Below the pieces are notes generated by a model. That model saw only the letters and a program-made list of their open reading frames with translations, had not been told where the DNA came from and made no database searches. DNA of 64,000 nt from assembly GCF_000282975.1 (NCBI RefSeq), contig NZ_ALJC01000131.1, positions 1-64,000 of the forward strand. The letters run 5' to 3'. The stretch comes from Pseudomonas psychrophila HA-4. GTDB lineage: Bacteria > Pseudomonadota > Gammaproteobacteria > Pseudomonadales > Pseudomonadaceae. Below, one piece after another: positions 17,019-26,357 of the stretch. The stretch's first letter is position 1. The number at the start of each line of letters is the position of its first letter. Made by a program: the position numbers and the translations under genes.

Positions 17019-17024
17019 TCTTGG

Positions 17025-17714
17025 TCATCCAGCAATATCGCGAAGTGCGATTTCACTCATGATGCGTTCTAACACCTGCTCGATGGACAACTCGGTAGAG
17101 TCTAGCTGTATTGCATCAGCCGCCGGCTTAAGCGGGGCTATTGCACGCTGCGTGTCGCGCTCATCACGGGCACGTATCTCATCCAACAGACGCGGGAGAC
17201 TAACATCATCCCCCTTGGCCTTCAACTGCAAGTAACGGCGACGGGCCCGTTCCTCGGCGCTAGCCGTGAGAAATACCTTGAGCGGCGCATCAGGAAAAAC
17301 CACCGTCCCCATGTCACGACCGTCGGCGACAAGCCCCGGAAACTCCTGAAAAGCCCGCTGACGCTGCAGCAAAGCCTCACGAACCGCGGGTAAGGCCGCT
17401 ACTTTCGATGCGCCTGCGGCAACATCTTCATTGCGGATAGCCTGCGTAACGTCATCACCCTCGAGTACGATTCGAGCCGACTTACCATCCGTCGCCCCGA
17501 CGAACTGCACGTCAAGATGTGCCGCCAATTGGCTCAGCAATCCTTCGTTATCCAGCGCAACACCATGATTGACAGCTGCAAACGCCAACAAACGGTACAA
17601 GGCGCCGGAATCCAGCAATTTCCAACCCAAATGCTCGGCCAAGCGACCTGCAACAGTCCCCTTGCCCGACCCACTAGGCCCATCGATGGTGATCACCGGC
17701 GCCAAAAGAATCAC
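17025..17714 (-). CDS. cmk: Cytidylate kinase
   Basis: A 229-residue NMP kinase that phosphorylates CMP and dCMP. The P-loop is DGPSGSGKGT near the N-terminus; LDSGALYRLLA, DGRDMGTVVFPDA and ARDERDTQRA are family landmarks. I use the GTG at 17714, which overlaps the aroA stop as GTGA. It gives the normal family length, while longer in-frame starts would run deep into aroA. The overlap points to translational coupling in the serC-to-cmk operon. Confidence 0.95.
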   Translation of the reverse strand: MILLAPVITIDGPSGSGKGTVAGRLAEHLGWKLLDSGALYRLLAFAAVNHGVALDNEGLLSQLAAHLDVQFVGATDGKSARIVLEGDDVTQAIRNEDVAAGASKVAALPAVREALLQRQRAFQEFPGLVADGRDMGTVVFPDAPLKVFLTASAEERARRRYLQLKAKGDDVSLPRLLDEIRARDERDTQRAIAPLKPAADAIQLDSTELSIEQVLERIMSEIALRDIAG

Positions 17715-19954
17715 GACTGAGCCTCTTGCGCTACACGAATACCTACTTGCTTGCACAACGCAAGGAAGTTCGGGAACGAAGTCGCTACGTTGGCACAATC
17801 GTGAATTCGGATAGGCGCCGTCGCACGCAACGAAGCAACGCTGAATGCCATTGCGATACGGTGATCGCCATGACCATGAACCTCACCACCACCGATTGAG
17901 CCGCCATCAATAATGATGCCGTCGGGAGTAGGCTCGCACTTCACGCCTAGCGTCAGCAAACCATCTGCCATGACCTGAATTCGGTCCGACTCTTTAACGC
18001 GCAACTCTTCGGCACCACGCAGGATCGTACGACCCTCTGCAACAGCAGCGGCGACGAACAGTACCGGGAATTCGTCAATGGCCAATGGCACCAACTCTTC
18101 CGGAATTTCGATACCTTTAAGCTTGGCAGCACGCACTCGCAGATCAGCAACGGGCTCGCCACCCACTTCGCGCTGATTCTCAAGGGTGATGTCCGCCCCC
18201 ATTAAACGCAAAATATCGATCACGCCCGTGCGTGTTGGGTTAATGCCCACATGCTCTAGGACCAGGTCCGAACCGTCAGCAATAGAAGCCGCCACCAGGA
18301 AGAACGCCGACGAGGAAATATCGCCCGGCACTTCAATATGGGTCGCCGTGAGCTTGTGCCCCGACTCTACCGACGCCGTAGCGCCCTGAACACTGACCGG
18401 ATAGCCAAAGCCACGCAGCATACGCTCGGTATGATCGCGAGTCGGTGCGGGCTCGGTCACGGAGGTCTTGCCTTCAGCATACAAACCTGCCAACAGCAGG
18501 CAGGACTTCACTTGAGCACTGGCCATCGGCAAGGTGTAGTCCATGCCTTTAAGTGCGTGCCCACCACGAATGGTCATAGGCGGACGGCCTTCAGCAGCCG
18601 TTTCAATCACTGCGCCCATTTCACGCAACGGGTTAGCCACGCGATTCATCGGCCGCTTGGTCAGCGAAGCGTCGCCAGTCAGGGTCGTATCGAAACTCTG
18701 CGCGGCCAAAAGACCCGACAACAGACGCATCGACGTGCCTGAGTTACCCAGATATATGGGCCCTGGTGGCGCTTTCAAGCCATGCAGGCCAACACCATGA
18801 ATAGTGACGCGACCTTGATGCGGGCCTTCGATGACGACGCCCATGTCACGGAACGCTTGCAGCGTTGCCAGAGCATCTTCGCCCTCAAGGAAGCCTTCTA
18901 CCTCAGTCGTGCCTTCAGCCAGAGAGCCGAGCATGATCGAACGGTGAGAAATGGATTTGTCACCTGGCACGCGGATCTGGCCAGTCACAGTGCCACCAGG
19001 TTCAGCCAGGAAAATCAGATCATTTGAATTCATAGGGTCCACATATGCCCGGCGGGCCAGAATTTTACTGAAATGCTCGCGAGCAACCCGGGCGCGAGTA
19101 AAAACGCCCAACAATTGATGCCCATCCCCCGCATCGACCGCGTCGCGCAAGGCGTCGAGATCGCTACGAAATGTATCCAGTGTGCGCAACACTGCCTCGC
19201 GGTTCGCGAGAAAAATGTCATGCCACATTACCGGGTCGCTACCCGCGATTCTTGTGAAATCGCGAAAGCCTCCGGCAGCGTATCGAAAAATATCCAGATT
19301 CTCATTGCGCTTGGCAAGAGAGTCCACCAAACCAAAAGCCAACAAGTGCGGCAAATGACTGGTCGCAGCTAACACCTCATCATGACGCTCGACCTGCATG
19401 TGCTCGACGTCTGCCCCAAGGGCACGCCACAGCACATCAACCAGAGCCAGAGCAGCAGGATCGGTTTCAGCTAAAGGCGTCAAAATAACCTTATGCCGCT
19501 CGAACAGGCTGGCATTAGAAGCCTCAACACCGCTTTGTTCGGACCCGGCTATCGGATGCCCCGGTACGAAACGGGCCGGCATCGCACCGAAAGCCTCAGT
19601 AGCAGCACGCACCACGTTTCCTTTGGCACTGCCCACATCCGTCAGCACGGCTTGCCCTAGATCCATGCCCGCCAACAAGCCAAGCATTTTCTCCATGGCC
19701 AGAATCGGCACTGCCAACTGAATAACATCAGCACCCACACAGGCCGCTGCCAGATCAGCCTCACAGCGGTCAACCACACCCAGTTCAACGGCCAAGGCAC
19801 GCGACTTCGGATTCAAATCAACGCCAACGACCTCAGCGCACAAACCGCTTTCACGTATACCTTTGGCGAAGGAACCGCCGATCAGACCCAATCCGACAAC
19901 AACCAACCGGCCCACAATAGGCTTTACAGGTTTCAGCGATATAACATCAACCAC
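17711..19954 (-). CDS. tyrA-aroA: Fused prephenate dehydrogenase / EPSP synthase
   Basis: A 747-residue bifunctional enzyme of aromatic amino acid synthesis. Residues 1-300 are TyrA: the NAD-binding loop VVVGLGLIGGSFAKG and the segment GHPIAGSEQSGVE. Residues 308-747 are AroA, which joins shikimate-3-phosphate and PEP: PGDKSISHRSIMLGSLAEG, GNSGTSMRLL and the C-terminal GDHRIAMAF. This fusion is a known feature of Pseudomonas and relatives. The GTG at 19954 overlaps the hisC stop by 8 bases and gives the expected length; the longer reading to 20062 would lie inside hisC. It couples into cmk through a GTGA overlap. Confidence 0.96.
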   Translation of the reverse strand: MVDVISLKPVKPIVGRLVVVGLGLIGGSFAKGIRESGLCAEVVGVDLNPKSRALAVELGVVDRCEADLAAACVGADVIQLAVPILAMEKMLGLLAGMDLGQAVLTDVGSAKGNVVRAATEAFGAMPARFVPGHPIAGSEQSGVEASNASLFERHKVILTPLAETDPAALALVDVLWRALGADVEHMQVERHDEVLAATSHLPHLLAFGLVDSLAKRNENLDIFRYAAGGFRDFTRIAGSDPVMWHDIFLANREAVLRTLDTFRSDLDALRDAVDAGDGHQLLGVFTRARVAREHFSKILARRAYVDPMNSNDLIFLAEPGGTVTGQIRVPGDKSISHRSIMLGSLAEGTTEVEGFLEGEDALATLQAFRDMGVVIEGPHQGRVTIHGVGLHGLKAPPGPIYLGNSGTSMRLLSGLLAAQSFDTTLTGDASLTKRPMNRVANPLREMGAVIETAAEGRPPMTIRGGHALKGMDYTLPMASAQVKSCLLLAGLYAEGKTSVTEPAPTRDHTERMLRGFGYPVSVQGATASVESGHKLTATHIEVPGDISSSAFFLVAASIADGSDLVLEHVGINPTRTGVIDILRLMGADITLENQREVGGEPVADLRVRAAKLKGIEIPEELVPLAIDEFPVLFVAAAVAEGRTILRGAEELRVKESDRIQVMADGLLTLGVKCEPTPDGIIIDGGSIGGGEVHGHGDHRIAMAFSVASLRATAPIRIHDCANVATSFPNFLALCKQVGIRVAQEAQS

Positions 19955-21059
19955 GAGCAAGAACCTTGGCCAACGCCTCAAGCAAGCGGGTATTTTCCGC
20001 CGGCAGACCAATAGTGATACGCAAGTGATTTGGCATACCGTAGTTGGCAACCGGACGCACAATCACGCCCTCACGCAACAAGCCTTGGTAAACAGGGGCT
20101 GCCAGCTGACCCAGGTCCAGCGCAATAAAATTGCCCTTGGAGGGAATCCAGCCCAGACCCAATTCACGGAAACCATCTTGTAACTGCTGCATGCCCGCCT
20201 CGTTCAAGCGACGGCTTTCAGCCAGATAGTCAGCATCTTGCAAGGCTGCACAAGCAGCTGCCAACGCCAGGCTGTTGACATTGAATGGCTGGCGAACACG
20301 ATTCAACACATCAGCCACAACTGCTGTCGACAAACCGTATCCAACCCGCAAGGCAGCCAAACCATAGGCCTTAGAGAACGTGCGCGACACGAGCAAATTC
20401 GGATAGGCCGACAAGAACTCCAAGCCATCAGGCAGATCACCACCTTCCGCGTATTCGATATACGCCTCGTCCAGAACCACCAACACTCGCTCAGGGACGT
20501 CCTGCAAAAACTCGTTCAGCGCCTGCGCACCAAACCAGGTACCCGTCGGGTTGTTCGGATTGGCAATGAACACCACGCGCGTGTTGTCATCAATCGCCGC
20601 TAGCATGGCCGGCAGGTCATGCCCCCAGTCGTTGGCAGGCACTACCCGCGCTTGCGCACCCACGGCTTGAGTCACAATCGGGTACACGGCAAACGCATGC
20701 TCACTGAACACAGCATTCAGGCCGGGCGCCAAGTAAGCACGAGCTACCAGCTCCAGAATGTCGTTTGAGCCATTACCCAAAGTCACTTGATCAAGTTGCA
20801 CGCCACACTGTTCAGCCAACAAGGTTTTGAGTGCAAAACCATTACCGTCTGGATAGCGCGTCAACTCGGCCAATTCTTCTCGTATGGCGGTCAGCGCCTT
20901 GGGACTCGCGCCCAAAGGATTTTCGTTGCTGGCCAATTTAACGATCGTGGACGGATCAATATCCAGCTCACGCGCCAACTCGTCCACAGGCTTGCCCGGG
21001 ACGTATGGCGAAAGTTGTTGCACGCCTGGCTGTGCCAGGGCGAGGAAATCAGCGCTCAT
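19947..21059 (-). CDS. hisC: Histidinol-phosphate aminotransferase (HisC2 type)
   Basis: A 370-residue class I/II PLP aminotransferase. SNENPLGASPKAL opens the fold, IANPNNPTGTWFG binds substrate and cofactor, LDEAYIEYAE holds the PLP aspartate and SRTFSKAYGLAALRVGYG holds the Schiff-base lysine. Besides histidinol phosphate, this copy, placed in the aromatic operon between pheA and tyrA-aroA, probably also transaminates aromatic keto acids. That second role is inferred from position. It starts 10 bases after pheA ends. Confidence 0.94.
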   Translation of the reverse strand: MSADFLALAQPGVQQLSPYVPGKPVDELARELDIDPSTIVKLASNENPLGASPKALTAIREELAELTRYPDGNGFALKTLLAEQCGVQLDQVTLGNGSNDILELVARAYLAPGLNAVFSEHAFAVYPIVTQAVGAQARVVPANDWGHDLPAMLAAIDDNTRVVFIANPNNPTGTWFGAQALNEFLQDVPERVLVVLDEAYIEYAEGGDLPDGLEFLSAYPNLLVSRTFSKAYGLAALRVGYGLSTAVVADVLNRVRQPFNVNSLALAAACAALQDADYLAESRRLNEAGMQQLQDGFRELGLGWIPSKGNFIALDLGQLAAPVYQGLLREGVIVRPVANYGMPNHLRITIGLPAENTRLLEALAKVLARG

Positions 21060-21069
21060 GTGAACCGCC

Positions 21070-22164
21070 TCAAAGAACCGCTTTCGGGTAGGAGCCCAGC
21101 ACCTTGAGTGCTACGGCTTCTTGACTGATCTGTTCCAGCACGCTTTTAACCAATGGGTCGCGGTGATGGCCAGCAAAGTCGATGAAGAACACATAGGTCC
21201 ACTTACCGCTACGCGACGGGCGTGTCTCGATACGGGTGAGGTCGATTCCGTTCTCATAGAACGGCACCAACAACTCATGCAGCGCACCTGGACGGTTGCT
21301 CATCGACACGATGATCGAGGTTTTATCATCCCCGGTCGGCGGGACTTCTTGGCTGCCAATCATCAAGAAACGCGTGGAGTTGTCCGGGCGATCTTCGATT
21401 TTTTCAGCCAGGCGCGTCAGGCCATACAAACCTGCCGCCATGTCGCCGGCAATCGCTGCCGAGTTCCACTCACCCTTGACCCGCTTGGCGGCTTCGGCAT
21501 TGCTTGAGACTGCAATACGCTCGACATTCGGGTAATGCGCGTCCAGCCACTTACGGCACTGCGCCAGCGACTGGGCATGCGAGTAAATACGACTGATGCT
21601 GTCGGTCTTGGTATTTTCGCCAACCAGAAGATGATGGTGAATGCGCAGCTCAACTTCGCCACAGATCACCATGTCGTGCTCAAGGAAGCTGTCCAGCGTG
21701 TGATTGACTGCGCCTTCCGTGGAGTTCTCCACCGGCACCACACCAAAGTTGACGGCGCCCGCCGCCACTTCCCGGAACACTTCGTCAATCGCAGCCATTG
21801 GCTTGCTGATGACCGCATGGCCGAAGTGCTTCATGGCCGCCGCTTGGGTGAAGGTGCCTTCGGGACCCAGATAAGCCACTTTGAGCGGCTGCTCCAACGC
21901 CAGGCAAGAAGACATGATTTCACGGAACAAACGCGCCATCTCTTCGTTACCCAGCGGCCCCTTGTTACGCTCCATCACACGCTTGAGCACCTGAGCCTCA
22001 CGCTCAGGCCGATAAAACACCGGCACCTCGCCTTCAGCCAGCGAGGCCATTTTGACCCGAGCCACTTCCTGAGCACAGCGAGCGCGCTCGCTGATCAGCT
22101 CCAGAACTTTTTCGTCCAAGCTGTCGATACGCAGGCGCAGAGCCTTGAGTTCTTGTTCGGACAT
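21070..22164 (-). CDS. pheA: Chorismate mutase / prephenate dehydratase (P-protein)
   Basis: A 364-residue bifunctional enzyme of phenylalanine synthesis. Residues 1-90 are an AroQ chorismate mutase (LRLRIDSLDEKVLELISERARCA). Residues 95-270 are the dehydratase (AYLGPEGTFTQAAA, VPVENSTEGAVNHTLD). Residues 280-360 are the ACT domain for feedback by phenylalanine (SNRPGALHELL, ETRPSR). The start codon overlaps the serC stop as TAATG, a typical coupling signal. Confidence 0.97.
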   Translation of the reverse strand: MSEQELKALRLRIDSLDEKVLELISERARCAQEVARVKMASLAEGEVPVFYRPEREAQVLKRVMERNKGPLGNEEMARLFREIMSSCLALEQPLKVAYLGPEGTFTQAAAMKHFGHAVISKPMAAIDEVFREVAAGAVNFGVVPVENSTEGAVNHTLDSFLEHDMVICGEVELRIHHHLLVGENTKTDSISRIYSHAQSLAQCRKWLDAHYPNVERIAVSSNAEAAKRVKGEWNSAAIAGDMAAGLYGLTRLAEKIEDRPDNSTRFLMIGSQEVPPTGDDKTSIIVSMSNRPGALHELLVPFYENGIDLTRIETRPSRSGKWTYVFFIDFAGHHRDPLVKSVLEQISQEAVALKVLGSYPKAVL

Positions 22165-23249
22165 TAGCCGTGTTCCTTCTCGAACTCTGCCATGTAAGCC
22201 ACCAACGCATTGACTGCATGGATGTCCACAGCGTTATAGATCGATGCGCGCATACCGCCCACCGAGCGATGCCCCTTAAGGTTGAGCAAGCCGCGCGCCT
22301 CAGCGCCTACCAGGAATGGCTTATCGAGACGGTCGTCTGCCAGACGGAACGGCACGTTCATCCACGAGCGATCGGTCTTGTTGATCGGGTTGCTGTATAA
22401 GCCGCTGGCGTCAATGAAGTCGTACAAAGTACGTTTCTTAACTTCATTGAGCTTGCCGATGGCTTCAACGCCGCCCTGCTCTTTTAGCCATTCAAACACC
22501 AGACCCGACAGATACCAGGCCAAGGTTGGGGGCGTGTTGTACATCGAGCCATTGTCGGCCGCGACCTTGTAATCAAGCATGGTCGGGCAGATCGAGCGCG
22601 CACGACCAAGGAGGTCTTCACGGACGATGTTAACCACGATACCGCTTGGACCGATATTTTTCTGTGCGCCCGCATAGATCATACCGAAGCGGGAAATATC
22701 GACCGGACGCGACAAGATGTCCGAGGACATGTCGGCAATTAGGGGCACATCACCGGTTTGCGGGATCCAGTCGAATTCCAGACCGCCAATGGTTTCGTTG
22801 GGCGCGTAATGCACGTAGGCCGCGTCTTTTGTCAGATTCCACTCGTTCTGACCGGGAATAGCGAAGTAATCGTACGGCTTGGCACTGACAGCAACGTTGA
22901 CGTGGCCGTAGCGCGAAGCCTCTTCGATAGCTTTCTGTGACCAAATACCGGTATCGATGTAATCCGCCGTGCCAGTCTCAGGCAGCAGATTCAAGGGGAT
23001 TTGGGCAAATTGCTGGCTAGCGCCGCCCTGCAAAAACAGGACCTTGTAGTTCGAGGGGATAGACAGCAGGTCACGCAGGTCCTGCTCAGCCTTGGTTGCA
23101 ATGGACACGAACTCATCGCTACGATGGCTCATTTCCATAACCGAGAGCCCTTTGCCATGCCAGTCGAGCAACTCGGACTGGGCACGCAACAGGACGGCTT
23201 CAGGAAGCGCAGCTGGACCTGCGCAGAAGTTATAGGCTCGTTTGCTCAC
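22164..23249 (-). CDS. serC: Phosphoserine aminotransferase
   Basis: A 361-residue class V PLP aminotransferase for serine and vitamin B6 synthesis. It begins SKRAYNFCAGPAALPEAVL; GGASQQFAQIPLN binds cofactor and IYAGAQKNIGPSG holds the PLP lysine. A GTG at 23249 with GAGAG upstream gives the exact family length; the extra 32 codons upstream are unlike SerC. It heads the serC-pheA-hisC-tyrA/aroA-cmk operon, separated from gyrA by about 140 bases with a terminator-like hairpin. Confidence 0.95.
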   Translation of the reverse strand: MSKRAYNFCAGPAALPEAVLLRAQSELLDWHGKGLSVMEMSHRSDEFVSIATKAEQDLRDLLSIPSNYKVLFLQGGASQQFAQIPLNLLPETGTADYIDTGIWSQKAIEEASRYGHVNVAVSAKPYDYFAIPGQNEWNLTKDAAYVHYAPNETIGGLEFDWIPQTGDVPLIADMSSDILSRPVDISRFGMIYAGAQKNIGPSGIVVNIVREDLLGRARSICPTMLDYKVAADNGSMYNTPPTLAWYLSGLVFEWLKEQGGVEAIGKLNEVKKRTLYDFIDASGLYSNPINKTDRSWMNVPFRLADDRLDKPFLVGAEARGLLNLKGHRSVGGMRASIYNAVDIHAVNALVAYMAEFEKEHG

Positions 23250-23352
23250 ATCCACTCTCGCTCTGATTTGGTGGGTCTTGCAATAAATCGGAGGGCATTG
23301 CGCAGCACAGCGAGGCGACGCAACGCCAACATTCATCTTGGACATACAACAA

Positions 23353-23376
23353 GGGGGCGAATCTTCATCCGCCCCC
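23353..23376 (-). terminator. gyrA terminator
   Basis: GGGGGCG and CGCCCCC form a stem with a ten-base loop 12 bases beyond the gyrA stop. On the minus strand it is followed by TTGTTGTAT, a modest U-tract, so termination before serC may be partial. Confidence 0.6.
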
Positions 23377-23387
23377 TGTGTGTCCGC

Positions 23388-26051
23388 TTATTCCTGCGGC
23401 TGCTCTTCGTCAGCGCCCGCCTCTAGCGGCTGCTCGTGGTCGACGCCATCGTGGATGACCTCGCCCTCAAGCTCGACTGCGCTATCGACCTCACCTTCAA
23501 GCTCTTCGCCTTCGACTTCCGATGGCTCTTGAACCCGCTCAAGTCCTACCAGCGTTTCATCGCTGGCCAGCTTGATTAAGGTAACGCCCTGGGTGTTACG
23601 ACCCAGGCTAGACACTTCGTCAACACGCGTACGAACCAAGGTGCCCTGGTCAGAAATCAGCATGATTTCCTCGCCGTCCTGCACCTGGACCGCACCGACC
23701 AGACGGCCGTTACGGTCGTTGCTGACCATGGCGATGACGCCCTGACCACCACGCTTGTACTCAGGGAACTCACTGATCGCTGTGCGTTTGCCATAACCAC
23801 GTGCCGAAGCGGTGAGGATCTGGCTGCCTTCTTCAGGAATGAGCATCGAGATCAGTTTCTGACCTTCTGGCAGACGCATGCCGCGCACACCACGAGCGGT
23901 ACGGCCCATCGCACGCACATCAGACTCTTTAAAGCGGGTGACCTTGCCGCCGTCGGAGAACAGCATCACTTCGCGTTCGCCATCGGTGATTGCAGCACTG
24001 ATCAGCACGTCACCTTCATCCAGCTCCAGCGCGATCAAACCAACGCTACGTTGACGGCTGAAAGATTCCAGCGGGGTCTTCTTCACGGTGCCGTTAGCGG
24101 TTGCCATGAAGATGAAGTGACCCTCGGTGTATTCCTCAACCGGCAGCATGGTGGTGATATATTCACCATCGTCCAACGGCAACAGGTTCACCAGAGGACG
24201 ACCACGCGCAGCGCGGGAGGCTTCTGGAATTTCGTAGGTCTTGAGCCAGTACACCTTGCCTTTGCTGGAGAACAGCAACAGCGTGGTATGGCTGTTGGCA
24301 ACCAAGAGGTGAGCGATGTAGTCCTCATCCTTGATGCCTGTGGCCGACTTGCCTTTACCGCCACGACGCTGAGCCTGGTACGCAGCCAGCGGCTGAGTCT
24401 TGGCATAGCCACCGTGGGAAATAGTCACCACACGCTCTTCTTCTGGAATCATGTCGCCCAGTGTCAGGTCGAGACGATGATCCAGAATTTCGGTACGACG
24501 AACATCGCCGTACTCGGCACGAATGACTTCCAGCTCTTCACGGATCACTTCCATCAAGCGCACAGCGCTATTGAGGATGCGGATCAGCTCGCCGATCTGG
24601 TTCAAAATTTCTTGATATTCAGCCAGCAGCTTCTCGTGCTCAAGACCGGTCAAACGGTGCAGGCGTAATTCAAGAATGGCTTGCGCCTGCTCTGGCGACA
24701 GGAAGTACTTACCGTCACGCAGACCGTATTGCGGATCGAGATTTTCCGGACGGCACGAATCAGCACCAGCACGTTCAACCATCGCCACAACTGCCGTCGA
24801 CTCCCAAGGGGTGCTGATCAGCGCTTCTTTGGCTTCAGACGGCGTTGGCGATGCCTTGATCAACGCGATCACAGGGTCGATGTTGGACAGCGCAACCGCC
24901 TGACCTTCAAGGATATGACCACGCTCACGCGCTTTGCGCAGTTCGAAAACGGTGCGACGCGTGACAACTTCGCGACGGTGACGCACGAACGCTTCAAGCA
25001 GATCCTTGAGGTTCAGGATGCGCGGACGGCCGTCGATCAGGGCAACGATGTTGATCCCGAACACCGCTTGCAGTTGGGTCTGTGCGTACAGGTTATTGAG
25101 AATAACCTCTGGCACTTCGCCACGACGCAGTTCGATCACCACACGCATACCGTCTTTGTCAGACTCGTCACGCAACTCGGTGATGCCTTCGAGCTTTTTC
25201 TCTTTGACCAGTTCGGCGATCTTTTCGATCAAACGCGCCTTGTTCAACTGGTAAGGCAACTCGGTGATCACGATCTGTTGACGACCACCGACCTTGTCGA
25301 TGTCTTCAATGATCGAGCGGGCACGCATGTAAATACGGCCACGACCGGTGCGATAGGCTTCGATGATGCCAGCACGACCGTTGATAATCGCGGCTGTCGG
25401 GAAGTCCGGACCTGGGATGAACTGCATCAGCTCATCGATGCTCAACTCAGGGTTGTCGATCAACGCCAGACAGCCGTCGATAACTTCGCCAAGGTTGTGC
25501 GGCGGGATATTGGTGGCCATGCCCACAGCGATACCGCTGGAGCCGTTGACCAACAAGTTGGGGATGCGCGTCGGCATGACCGCCGGGATCATTTCCGTGC
25601 CGTCGTAGTTCGGCACCCAATCCACGGTTTCCTTGTGCAAGTCGGCCAGTAACTCGTGGGCCAACTTGGTCATGCGCACTTCGGTATATCGCATGGCCGC
25701 GGCGTTATCGCCGTCAACCGAACCGAAGTTACCCTGACCGTCTACCAGCAGGTAGCGCAGGGAGAATGGCTGAGCCATTCGAACGATGGTGTCGTAAACA
25801 GCAATATCACCATGCGGGTGATACTTACCGATCACGTCACCGACCACACGGGCAGATTTCTTGTACGGCTTGTTCCAGTCGTTATTCAGTTCGCTCATCG
25901 CAAACAGCACACGCCGGTGCACGGGCTTCAAGCCATCGCGTGCATCAGGCAGTGCCCGCCCGACAATTACGCTCATTGCGTAGTCGAGGTAGGACTGTTT
26001 CAGCTCGTCTTCGATATTGACCGGGAGGATTTCTTTGGCCAGTTCGCCCAT
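23388..26051 (-). CDS. gyrA: DNA gyrase subunit A (Ile at residue 83)
   Basis: An 887-residue type II topoisomerase subunit that cuts and rejoins DNA during negative supercoiling. It starts MGELAKEILPVNIEDELKQ; the catalytic tyrosine is Tyr122 (AAMRYTEVR). Six C-terminal blades include the GyrA box QRRGGKG, and the tail is acidic. In the quinolone-resistance region the sequence is HPHGDIAVYD, with Ile83 (ATT, 25803-25805) where P. aeruginosa and relatives normally have Thr; Asp87 is unchanged. The ATG at 26051 gives the normal N-terminus. It lacks the large C-terminal-domain insertion that I recall in P. aeruginosa GyrA. Confidence 0.98.
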   Translation of the reverse strand: MGELAKEILPVNIEDELKQSYLDYAMSVIVGRALPDARDGLKPVHRRVLFAMSELNNDWNKPYKKSARVVGDVIGKYHPHGDIAVYDTIVRMAQPFSLRYLLVDGQGNFGSVDGDNAAAMRYTEVRMTKLAHELLADLHKETVDWVPNYDGTEMIPAVMPTRIPNLLVNGSSGIAVGMATNIPPHNLGEVIDGCLALIDNPELSIDELMQFIPGPDFPTAAIINGRAGIIEAYRTGRGRIYMRARSIIEDIDKVGGRQQIVITELPYQLNKARLIEKIAELVKEKKLEGITELRDESDKDGMRVVIELRRGEVPEVILNNLYAQTQLQAVFGINIVALIDGRPRILNLKDLLEAFVRHRREVVTRRTVFELRKARERGHILEGQAVALSNIDPVIALIKASPTPSEAKEALISTPWESTAVVAMVERAGADSCRPENLDPQYGLRDGKYFLSPEQAQAILELRLHRLTGLEHEKLLAEYQEILNQIGELIRILNSAVRLMEVIREELEVIRAEYGDVRRTEILDHRLDLTLGDMIPEEERVVTISHGGYAKTQPLAAYQAQRRGGKGKSATGIKDEDYIAHLLVANSHTTLLLFSSKGKVYWLKTYEIPEASRAARGRPLVNLLPLDDGEYITTMLPVEEYTEGHFIFMATANGTVKKTPLESFSRQRSVGLIALELDEGDVLISAAITDGEREVMLFSDGGKVTRFKESDVRAMGRTARGVRGMRLPEGQKLISMLIPEEGSQILTASARGYGKRTAISEFPEYKRGGQGVIAMVSNDRNGRLVGAVQVQDGEEIMLISDQGTLVRTRVDEVSSLGRNTQGVTLIKLASDETLVGLERVQEPSEVEGEELEGEVDSAVELEGEVIHDGVDHEQPLEAGADEEQPQE

Positions 26052-26357
26052 GAGAAGCCTGATTCCTTTTTCGGGTGAAACTTCGCCACATCCATTCGGG
26101 ACGAACGAAGCTCGCCGTCGCTGGCCACGTGCCACGCAACGACTTACGACAAATCAACGAGTTATGCTACGGATTTGCGCAGTAAGGGCAACCCTTGCAG
26201 GGCACCCCGGAAACCGCCGAATGTTATCACAATTGGCGTGCTTCGCAGCTACAAGCTTCAAGCGACAAGCTGCAAGTTCACAGCGCATAACAAGATTAAC
26301 GCGTCTCGCAGCCTTGGCTTCAAGCTTGGCGCTTACAACTTGTCGCTTATAGCTGCC
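26052..26357. other. gyrA upstream region
   Basis: A 306-base gap between mtnA and gyrA. The part next to mtnA is a long imperfect inverted repeat (26245-26356). The part next to gyrA should hold the gyrA promoter and leader. No gene is seen. Confidence 0.6.
26245..26356. repeat. Long imperfect inverted repeat of the AGCTTCAAGC/ACAAGCTGCAAG kind
   Basis: The arm starting GCAGCTACAAGC (26245) is complementary, with mismatches and offsets, to the arm ending GCTTATAGCTGC (26356). Inside are several short variants of AAGCTT, CAAGCG and ACAAGCTGC. It begins directly after the mtnA stop and can fold into a large hairpin, so it probably acts as the mtnA terminator. Similar tracts are frequent between Pseudomonas genes. 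Confidence 0.6.
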
